6,114 bases of DNA from positions 1 to 6,114 of the forward strand of contig JAAUTT010000301.1 in NCBI GenBank assembly GCA_012031335.1, written 5' to 3'. Positions within the stretch are counted from its first letter, which is position 1; each line of letters opens with the position of its first letter. The translations under genes were made by a program, and so were the position numbers. Positions 1 to 6,114 of this stretch are shown here, piece by piece. The notes under the pieces were generated by a model. That model saw only the letters and a list, made by a program, of their open reading frames with translations, ran no database searches and had not been told where the DNA came from. The DNA comes from Bacteroidales bacterium (GTDB taxonomy: Bacteria; Bacteroidota; Bacteroidia; Bacteroidales; JAAUTT01).

Positions 1-1233
1 TCTGAAAATATCCATGCGAGGCAAACAAAATGAAAAGTAATAATTCCTCCGAAGACTTTTTGCCACAGATTAACTTGATTCCTCGTAGGGAAAAAGTCGC
101 TCCACATTTTATTAACAGCCAAACCAACCCCATGGAGAGCTCCCCAGATTATAAATTTAAAATGAGCTCCATGCCACATCCCGCCGAGTATCATAGTAAT
201 TAAAAGATTGAGATGTGTCCTTGCTTTACCATTCCTGTTTCCTCCCAGGGGAATATATAAATAGTCGCGCAACCAAGAGGATAAAGAAATATGCCAGCGC
301 CGCCAGAAATCGACAAGATTATATGCTTTATAGGGAGAATTAAAGTTAACGGGTATTCTGAAACCCATAAGCAAAGCCAGCCCGATAGCTATATCAGTAT
401 ATCCCGAAAAGTCGCAATATATCTGAATTGCATAACCATAAACCGCGAGCAGATTTTCGATTCCGGTAAACATATCAGGATTTTCAAATACCCGGTCAAC
501 AAAGTTCAGGGATATATAATCCGAAATCACCATCTTTTTTATCAGTCCATTCATGATAAGAAATGTGGCATGCCCAAATTCAGCATTAGTTAATTTAAAT
601 TTTTTATTTATCTGCGGAATAAAATCGATAGCCCTGATAATGGGTCCAGCGACCAGTTGCGGGAAAAAAGAAATAAAAAATCCGAAATCAAGAAGGTTAG
701 TTAAAGGGATCATTTTTCCCTTATATGTATCAATAAGGAAATTCAATGCATGAAATGTAAAAAAGGAAATCCCGATTGGCAAAATAATGGAAGCAACATC
801 CATTTGGGTATTAAAAAGCTTATTGCCCCATACCCATAAATAATCCTCCACCTTGATACTAAGACCAAAAAGTCTTGTTTAGGGTGTCGGCAATAAAATA
901 GGTATACTTATAATAAAACAGCAGGGAAAGATTAAGAACAATACCAAAGATTAGCCAAAATTTCCGGAGCCCTTTTCGCAAACACCGGAAAATAACCAAA
1001 CCCATAGAATAATTAAATACAATGGAAAATATAAGTAACAGTACAAATAATCCTCCTGTTTTATAATAAAACAAGAGACTGGTTAACAGCAGGAAATTGT
1101 TACGTAATGAAATGTTTTTATGAAGGAGCGAAAAGATCAGATATACTGCCACAAAAAACACCCAAAAAGCTAACTGAGTAAACAGAAAAGGCTGATTGGG
1201 GTTGTAAACAAATATATCCCTGATTAAATTCAT
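1..1233 (-). CDS. MBOAT-family membrane O-acyltransferase (3' end outside window; one frameshift)
   Basis: This is a polytopic inner-membrane O-acyltransferase of the MBOAT family (PatA/AlgI/DltB type), which moves acyl groups, usually acetyl, across the membrane for transfer to a cell-envelope polymer. The ATG at 1231-1233 opens a frame that stops at 859-861. One frame over, the protein continues without a stop to position 1, giving about 410 residues in total. Several hydrophobic segments are visible (about residues 15-35, 45-75, 80-115, 148-165). Family hallmarks lie in the second part: PQLVAGPI, then DFWRRWHISLSSWLRDYLYIPLGG-like residues with His about 314 (codon 291-293), and GGMWHG with the invariant His about 354 (codon 171-173). 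Family members run to about 470-500 residues, so the C-terminus is missing here. The start overlaps the stop of the upstream SGNH gene by 4 bp (ATGA), implying coupled translation. The family call is secure; the polymer acylated cannot be read from the sequence. Confidence 0.93.
867..871 (-). other. Frameshift site in the MBOAT gene (A5 run)
   Basis: On the coding strand a T5 run precedes GGTCTTAG, and the frame ends there (NKTFWS-stop). With one T fewer the reading becomes NKTFGLSIKVEDYL and continues as a normal MBOAT protein for nearly 290 more codons. An extra base in the run is therefore the simplest explanation; the exact base is uncertain within roughly 855-885. Confidence 0.8.
1230..1233 (-). 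other. ATGA stop/start overlap coupling SGNH protein B and MBOAT
   Basis: The TGA of the SGNH gene (1230-1232) and the ATG of the MBOAT gene (1231-1233) share bases. Such an overlap usually indicates translational coupling and fixed stoichiometry, and it supports a working partnership between the acyltransferase and the exported hydrolase-fold protein. Confidence 0.85.
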
Positions 1234-2433
1234 AATGATTTATAATTAATCTCCTCAAACAAGTCAATCAGAGCAGAAGTAAACAGATCTCCCTGAACCC
1301 TATACCCCTTCTTACTTAAATGAATCATATCGCGAAACATTAATTGACTTTTGTACCATTCTCCAGCGGAGCCTTCTCCTCCCATTACTTCGTAAAAATC
1401 CCACCATGCACAATTATTCCCGGCAGCTACTTGTTTAATGATCCTTCCGCCGGATTTAATTCTGGGATTAACATATTTCCGGCCTGTTAAATGATCACCC
1501 GGTGTTGTTAATACCACCGGAATGTCAGGTAAAGTTTCCCTCACAAGCCTGATACATTGAAATATTTGCTCTTTCATCCGAATAGTATCAAGGTTTCGGC
1601 CAAGAACATCATTGGTTCCGTAAGAGAAAATCACACAATCGGGTTGTAAGAATTTCAGGAAATCGCGTACACCCTGTAGCTGAAGAAAAGTTCCGAAGGT
1701 AGCGCCGTTAATCCCTGCGCTATTATATGTTATTTTTCCATGATTGCTATCAAGATATAATCCATAGATTTTAAAATTACCAGGATAAGAAATGGATCGT
1801 AATTCAAGTTTAAGTTCGGAGGAGGTCTCCTTTAAAATAAACTCCGATACCTCCATCGAATCACTTATTGCTATTGTTGAATGCGAAACAACATTATTGA
1901 CATAAACACTTGTTCCCTTGGCAGGACTATGGAATACCTTTACATGACCAAACCGATATTTCGATGTATCACTGAGAGTTATAGAGCAAAAAGTATCGCA
2001 GCCGAAAAGCTGATAACCTGTAATAGAATAATATACTGTTAGATTTTTTCTGATTGAATTGTGTCCAAAACAACCCCTTGAACTTGTAAATATTTCATCG
2101 GGTCCATTGGTTCCGGCAACATAATAAGGAAAAATTAAGCCACGTGAAGGATTATCAACATTCAAATATCTGTTAAGATTATTTCGGACCTGCCCGGTAA
2201 AGTAATCACCCTGAATATGGGAGTCTCCCAAATGAAGAATACGGAGATTTTGGTTTTCTCCTTGTTTAATTGCCTCAAATTTATTGGCCAGTTTACTCCA
2301 CAATCCACTATCAGCTGTTATTTCAATCCGGTTTAGATCGTTTCGGATAAAAGGGGTACTGAGCTGTTATGTCCTGAACAAAATAAGAGAACAACCCAAA
2401 AATATAAAAAAAGAAAAACAGTTTCTTAATCAT
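1230..2433 (-). CDS. Exported SGNH/GDSL-hydrolase-fold protein B (one frameshift)
   Basis: This is a probable exported SGNH-family O-acyl esterase or acyltransferase, about 400 residues once repaired. The ATG at 2431-2433 starts MIKKLFFFFYIFGLFSYFVQDITAQ, a clear signal peptide, but this frame stops near 2320. One base away the frame reads PFIRNDLNRIEIT and then the main body, open from before 2303 to the TGA at 1230. Repaired numbering gives block I ILHLGDSHIQGD with nucleophile Ser71, block II Gly in AGINGATF near 240, block III SYGTNDVLG with Asn274, and block V RDMIHLS with Asp368 and His371. All catalytic elements are therefore present. About 170 residues between blocks I and II look beta-rich and may be an inserted accessory module, as in Ape1-type peptidoglycan O-acetylesterases. 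The TTG at 2303 would remove the signal peptide and is not a credible start. The gene begins 2 bp after SGNH protein A and overlaps the MBOAT gene by 4 bp. Whether it adds or removes acyl groups is unknown. Confidence 0.9.
2349..2356 (-). other. Frameshift site in SGNH protein B (A4G4 run)
   Basis: The coding strand has C4T4 here. As written, the signal-peptide frame gives AQYPFYPKRSKPD-stop. Dropping one base from the run gives AQYPFIRNDLNRIEI, which flows into the SGNH body. The join removes the need for a non-ATG start and attaches a signal peptide to an otherwise leaderless hydrolase. Confidence 0.78.
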
Positions 2434-2435
2434 AA

Positions 2436-3918
2436 TTACATTTCGGGGTTTCGTTGAAGATACTTTTCATATTCGTTCATAAGGGACCTGTAAAACATTT
2501 CTCCGATAATACGTGCACCTTTGGAATTTAAATGTATGAAATCCTTTTGAGCGAGAGATGGTTTAGCCATTACCCAGCTGGGCATTGAGTTTTCACCTCC
2601 CATTCCTTCGAACATATCCCAAAACACACAGCCTGCATCGAATGAAGCTCTCCGTTGCGCATCCCGCACCTTCGTCACAGCTTCGTTAGTTGTGTATCCC
2701 TGAGTAGTATTTACCGAAATATCGTTCACCCCAATTACAACTACAGGAATATCAGGACGAGCCATGCGTATAGCCCTGAGCTGTTTTAAAAATAATTTCT
2801 CGTACAGATCAACATTTTTCGACATGTTAATTACGGCATTTACACCAAACTGAAGTATAATTAGCCGCACATTTAGCGTTTGAAGGACCTCATCGTATGG
2901 GTTTTGGAACAACCTGGTAAATTCAAGTCCGGAACTACCTCTTAGAGGAATATTATCAACTGCAACGCCATATTCGGCATCAAAGGAAACGGCAAACAAA
3001 TCGGGGGAATCTTTTCCTTTAAGTTTAATAAGCAGATTGCGTGCTCCTGTATCCACTTCCCATTCGATAATCCTTAAATTTTTGTCAGAAGGATAAATAT
3101 CAGCATCTAACACTTGATCGTCCTTATTTAATTCAACATAAAGAGGTGATCGGTTACCAGAAATCAATAATTTACATCGGTTAAACAGAAAAGCCCGCCG
3201 ATACGAAATATTGGCATACTTAAGAAAAATCCAGGCTTCTTCTTCCCGATTTAAGATTTTCTCTTTACCATTAAACCGGGAAAAACACCCTAACACACCA
3301 TACTCAGGTTCATTTGGGCTTTTCTTGGTATTTAAAATGGAATACCTGTGCCAATTTGCAGAAACATCAAATACATATGAAACAGAAGCTGGATTAATGG
3401 GTGTAATGGGAATCATTCCAACACCGGCACCTCCAAATTGCTTTTGCATTTGATTTCTGAAATAAGAAGTAATTCTGTCGGCTTCTATTTGTGAATCACC
3501 ATAATGCAAAATTCGGATTAGTTCGCGCGGTTTCCCAGTAAAATCTAAAGCATCAAAAAAAGGATCAAGAAGCGTGTCATTATCAGGAGGGAATTCTATA
3601 GGTTGTATAAGCCTTGTTGTATCTCGTTTAAAAACTGGTCGAACCTGCCTTTTTCGGGTAAAAGTATCGAGTGTAGAAGTCGTCTTGAGAAAAAACAGGA
3701 GAAGGAATTTCATTGATACTATCCTGAAGCAGAACAGCAATATCCGAAATATCTTTATACTTTGAAACAGTATCAGAATTCAGAAAAATATTCTCAGGCA
3801 AATTGATTTTCAAACCCAAAACTTTAAAGGATGTGGATTGAAAAAGAAAAGGTATCAATAAAATTACTGTCAGGATAATTACAAGAAAACCAGCAATTTT
3901 AATAGGTTTCATGCACAA
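2436..3918 (-). CDS. Membrane-anchored SGNH/GDSL-hydrolase-fold protein A (one frameshift)
   Basis: This is a second SGNH-fold protein, about 493 residues when repaired, tethered to the inner membrane or exported. The start is ATG at 3916-3918 (MCMKPIKIAG), or the second Met at 3910-3912. A single hydrophobic segment at about residues 9-26 acts as anchor or uncleaved signal. The first frame runs 3918-3628 and the second continues in an overlapping frame to the TAA at 2436. Motifs in repaired numbering are ILHYGDSQIEADR with Ser142, a block II-like Gly in LRGSSGLEF near 327, LQFGVNAV with Asn360 replacing the usual GTND, and KDFIHLNSKG with Asp459 and His462. The triad is kept, but blocks I and III are less canonical than in protein B. 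About 180 residues between blocks I and II form a probable beta-rich insert. The gene lies 37 bp after mltD and 2 bp before SGNH protein B. It could be a polymer acyltransferase (PatB/AlgJ-like role) or an esterase; similarity by eye does not decide. Confidence 0.88.
3650..3697 (-). other. Frameshift zone in SGNH protein A
   Basis: The N-terminal frame carries the membrane anchor and ends YFYPKKAGSTSF-stop. The C-terminal frame carries the whole SGNH domain. One base fewer in the T5 run at 3650-3654 (A5 on the coding strand) gives YFYPKRQVRPVFKRD and joins them. The A4 run at 3660-3663 or the A6 run near 3690-3695 are alternative places for the extra base. Confidence 0.75.
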
Positions 3919-3955
3919 AACAGCAATTTAATTGATACCTCGTATGTTATATATG
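3919..3955 (-). other. 37-bp gap between mltD and SGNH protein A
   Basis: This short AT-rich spacer has no GC-rich hairpin followed by a T run, so I see no intrinsic terminator. It also lacks a clear Bacteroidota TAnnTTTG promoter at a suitable distance. The simplest reading is transcription running through from mltD into the acylation genes. Confidence 0.5.
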
Positions 3956-5481
3956 CTAATTAGTTTTTTTTATCTTAAGTTTCTGACCTGGTATTAACTT
4001 ACTTGAAGTTGAGAGATTATTCCATTTTTGAAGATCTCTATCCGAAACTCCGGGATATTGATTTGCTATATCCCAAAGTGTATCACCCGATTTAACTTTG
4101 TAATATATATATTCGTCGGCCTGTAAACTTTCTGATGTCTTGGCAGAAGCTGAACTGGCAGTTAACGTAGGCATCTCTTTCACTTCCGACTCTTTACTTT
4201 TCTGATTGGTATAAATTACAAGCTTCTGACCGCTCCTTATCATATTTTTGCGGATATTATTCCATTCTCTCAGGTCGTTAATACTTACACGGTATCTCAT
4301 AGAAATAGCGCCCAGATTATCTCCCGGTTTTACAGTATACACTATACGCTTTTGGTTACCTGACGGTGGAATGGAGGCATACCCACCTTTATAATTTGTT
4401 GGATTCCCTAACCTCAATTGACCAATATTTACAGATGCATCCTTAAAATTATAAATAGAATCTTCAAATTCTATAAAACGTGTTGTATAATTGGCCGGTA
4501 ATCGCAATGGATAAGAGCCCCATTGGCCTGGAATGATATCCAGTTTATATTGCGGATTATAGTCTTTCAGTTGTTGCATAGGAATATTCAACACACTGGC
4601 AACCTGCTGCAGGTGAACATTTCTGTTTATCATGATTGTATCCGAAACTTGTGGTATATCAATGTATTTAGGTGTCAGATTGTGGTCTTTGTAGAAATTG
4701 ATAGCATAGGTAGCTGCAATAAAAGCAGGCACATATCCTCTGGTTTCTCTTGGCAAATAATAATAAATATCCCAATAATTCTTTTTACCTCCTGAACGCC
4801 GAAGGCCTTATTTACATTACCTGGGCCACAGTTATAAGCCGCAATAACAAGAATCCAGTCATCGTAAATACGATAAAGATCCTTAAGAAACCGGGCTGCT
4901 GCATGAGTTGCTGCAATTGGATCCCGACGTTCATCAATAAATGTATTAACATTCAGATTGTAAAACTTGCCGGTGCCATACATAAACTGCCACATCCCAG
5001 TAGCTCCGACTCTTGACACAGCCCTTGGATTAAGGGCGGATTCAATAACAGCCAGATATTTAAGTTCAGTCGGAATTTGATATGAATCCAGAATCTGTTC
5101 AAATATTGGGAAATAATACTCTTTAAGTCCGAGCATCACCTCCAGTCTGTCGCGCTTTTTTTACGGTATAAACCTGAATATAGCTTTTTACAATATCGTT
5201 GTAAGTTAATTCTATAAACGATGGAATTTTTTTAATCGGGAGATATAAAAGGAGTCGGGAATATGTGGCAAAATTACAGTAGTATCCGCACCAACCATAT
5301 CCAGGCTATCGCCATCAATAGCTTCTTGTACATACCAGATATTCATCAGACTATCCAGGTTCTTCTCAAAATTGGAAAATTTTAATTCTGCGGGAATGGT
5401 ATCTTTACCTTCAGGATACCCAAAAACAACAGCAACATTCAATAAAAAAATCCCGACAAACAGTTTCCTCATCTTTGTCAT
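3956..5481 (-). CDS. mltD: Membrane-bound lytic murein transglycosylase D, SLT + LysM (three frameshifts)
   Basis: This enzyme cleaves the MurNAc-GlcNAc bond of peptidoglycan to give 1,6-anhydroMurNAc ends, acting in the periplasm. The repaired product is about 508 residues. ATG at 5479-5481 (MTKMRKL; the Met at 5470-5472 is also possible) leads into a signal peptide at about 5-21. After a linker and the VYTVKKRDRLEVMLGL-like helical region comes the SLT domain, about 116-245. Catalytic Glu147 lies in AVIESALNPRA, followed by GATGMWQFM, AAYNCGPGNVNKA and PRETRGYVPAF, all diagnostic of the MltD/Slt family. A weak LysM-like stretch (about 282-330) precedes two good LysM repeats at about 381-425 (YTVKPGDNLGAISMRY) and 460-505 (YKVKSGDTLWDIANQY), which bind glycan. 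In raw sequence it appears as pieces 5481-5212, 5139-4675 and 4756-3956, none a complete enzyme. It begins 26 bp after the DUF5683 gene. The assignment is very secure; true physiological loss of function is unlikely. Confidence 0.94.
4801..4807 (-). other. mltD frameshift 3 (missing base near 4804)
   Basis: The SLT motif CGPGNVNKA is followed in raw sequence by an out-of-frame FGVQEVKR. Adding one base after the GCC codon restores a residue, then RRSGGKKNYWDIYYYLPRE, the family-typical continuation. It is the only break not in an obvious mono-nucleotide run; the local sequence is GAAGGCC. The downstream raw frame has only a non-ATG entry (TTG at 4756). Confidence 0.8.
5156..5162 (-). other. 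mltD frameshift 2 (extra base in T7 run)
   Basis: The coding strand reads GTA then a run of A (A7 in all) before GCGCGAC. Six As give YTVKKRDRLEVMLGL, the expected MltD sequence leading into the SLT domain; seven As push the frame off. It compensates frameshift 1 about 70 bases upstream. Confidence 0.82.
5227..5233 (-). other. mltD frameshift 1 (missing base in T7 run)
   Basis: The coding strand has TTA plus a short A run (A7) before TTCCATCG, and reads SRLKKFHRL-stop. One more A gives SRLKKIPSFIELTYNDIV, matching the usual MltD N-terminal region. The 70-odd bases between this site and 5162 code only in the shifted frame, so two opposite length errors bracket them. Confidence 0.82.
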
Positions 5482-5507
5482 TCATTCACGTTTTAGGGGT
5501 TACTTTT

Positions 5508-6086
5508 CTAAAATTTAAAATTAAGGCTAATCCCAACTTGTTTGGAATTGTTAAAAGACTCAAAAATAAAAGGTTTAACATCTAAAGCCAAATCATCGCC
5601 TATTTCAAAATTAAAAAAATGCGCATCAACATTGGCATCTATAATATTCAAAACGTAAACACCTGCCAGGATAAGAACATCCAAATCCCGCCATCTACGA
5701 TAAAAATCCCTGTAGCTTTTAAGATAATAAGATGGATCAGCACTATACCGCTCCCATTGTCTTATATTTTCAAATGAATTCGTAGCTGGGTCTTCATCCT
5801 TGAAATCGTTGTAGCCGTTTACGTATATATTATACTTTTTGTTATAATCAATTATAAAATAAGTTAACGTACCTATAGCGGCATAAATTATAGGCACCTT
5901 CCAGTATTTTTGATTATACACTTGCCCCATTCCAGGTAGAATTGCTGAAAATATAACAGCTTTTCGGGGCGAATGTTTGATTTTGGAAGTATCTGAACTT
6001 ACAATAGTATCTTGTTCAGCAACTTGCGAAACAAGACAAGAGAAAGATGTTACGGATAATATGAGTAGGAATATTATTCTTTTCAA
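5508..6086 (-). CDS. DUF5683-family membrane protein
   Basis: This intact 192-codon protein belongs to DUF5683, a family found in Bacteroidota with no established biochemical function. It has an N-terminal signal peptide (about 1-21), then the family signature KAVIFSAILPGMGQVYNQKYWKVP at about 42-65, a first membrane segment at about 64-80, a charged, tyrosine-rich stretch, and the second signature RWRDLDVLILAGVYVLNIIDANVDAHFFNF at about 131-160, which holds a second membrane segment. The C-terminus (GISLNFKF, ending in Phe) resembles an outer-membrane beta-strand ending, though the protein is too short to be a porin. The start is uncertain. TTG at 6084-6086 gives MKRIIFLL, the expected beginning, but the frame is open up to the window end, with no ATG inside it. 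In many Bacteroidota this gene lies between parA/parB and mltD; here mltD follows by 26 bp, which fits, and parB may lie just beyond 6114. Confidence 0.88.
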   Translation of the reverse strand: MKRIIFLLILSVTSFSCLVSQVAEQDTIVSSDTSKIKHSPRKAVIFSAILPGMGQVYNQKYWKVPIIYAAIGTLTYFIIDYNKKYNIYVNGYNDFKDEDPATNSFENIRQWERYSADPSYYLKSYRDFYRRWRDLDVLILAGVYVLNIIDANVDAHFFNFEIGDDLALDVKPFIFESFNNSKQVGISLNFKF

Positions 6087-6114
6087 AACTTTAATTTGGG
6101 TTATCGACCTTTTG

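Noticed and set aside
291..753. Plus-strand open frames at 291-593 and 553-753
   Set aside because: They lie opposite the restored MBOAT coding frame, have no recognisable domain, and the minus-strand frame carries strongly conserved MBOAT motifs across the same bases.
3211..3765. Plus-strand open frames at 3211-3453 and 3574-3765
   Set aside because: They are antisense shadows of SGNH protein A, with no family features and no plausible gene context on the plus strand.
3628..3918. An independent 96-residue single-pass membrane protein
   Set aside because: It supplies the missing anchor of SGNH protein A, overlaps it in another frame, and joins it by one base in a homopolymer run.
1..3918. 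Assignment as an alginate acetylation cluster (algI/algJ/algX)
   Set aside because: MBOAT plus SGNH proteins fit the general logic, but no alginate synthesis, export or lyase gene is visible and the neighbour is a peptidoglycan enzyme, so the specific names are not justified.
3919..3955. Promoter or terminator in the mltD-SGNH gap
   Set aside because: No stem-loop with a T tail is present, and the partial match to TAnnTTTG is poor and too close to the start codon.
4523..5016. Plus-strand open frames at 4523-4795 and 4750-5016
   Set aside because: They are antisense to the SLT domain and adjoining region of mltD, where the minus-strand protein is unmistakable.
5156..5233. Programmed ribosomal frameshifting at the A7 runs of mltD
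   Set aside because: Two opposite shifts within about 70 bases would both be required. Similar breaks occur in three other genes without a shared slippery motif or downstream structure, so sequence error is far simpler.
5212..5481. An independent 89-residue secreted protein
   Set aside because: Its signal peptide and sequence are the N-terminus of MltD. Adding one base in the run at 5227-5233 continues it straight into the MltD region upstream of the SLT domain.

Overview
This is a low-GC (AT-rich) window from a member of the Bacteroidota, most likely a Bacteroidales or Marinilabiliales-type organism. The evidence is a DUF5683 protein, which is essentially confined to Bacteroidota, a MltD-type lytic transglycosylase of the Bacteroidota pattern, and gene starts without clear Shine-Dalgarno sequences. 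No 16S or other lineage marker is present, so a finer placement is not possible.

All five genes read on the minus strand, right to left, and are packed like one operon. They are a DUF5683 membrane protein (5508-6086), a secreted lytic transglycosylase mltD with SLT and LysM modules (3956-5481), a membrane-anchored SGNH/GDSL-hydrolase-like protein A (2436-3918), a secreted SGNH/GDSL-hydrolase-like protein B (1230-2433) and an MBOAT-family O-acyltransferase (1-1233, cut by the window edge). The gaps are 26, 37, 2 and -4 bp. The last two junctions (2-bp gap, ATGA overlap) suggest translational coupling. I found no RNA gene, mobile element, CRISPR array, convincing terminator or promoter, and no plus-strand gene.

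Four of the five genes are broken in the raw sequence by single-base length changes: three in mltD, one in each SGNH gene and one in the MBOAT gene, with a possible seventh at the window edge. Most sit in mono-nucleotide runs. In every case the conserved protein continues directly in another frame and the catalytic motifs are intact, so I read them as sequencing or assembly errors, not gene decay. I annotate the restored full-length genes and give the break positions.

Functionally, an MBOAT acyl-transporter/transferase beside two exported SGNH proteins resembles the logic of envelope O-acetylation systems (PatA/PatB/Ape for peptidoglycan, AlgI/J/X for alginate). Its placement directly behind a lytic transglycosylase is suggestive. 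MurNAc C6 O-acetylation is known to block lytic transglycosylases, so this could be a cassette that both modifies and cleaves peptidoglycan. That substrate assignment is inference; a surface polysaccharide is the main alternative.
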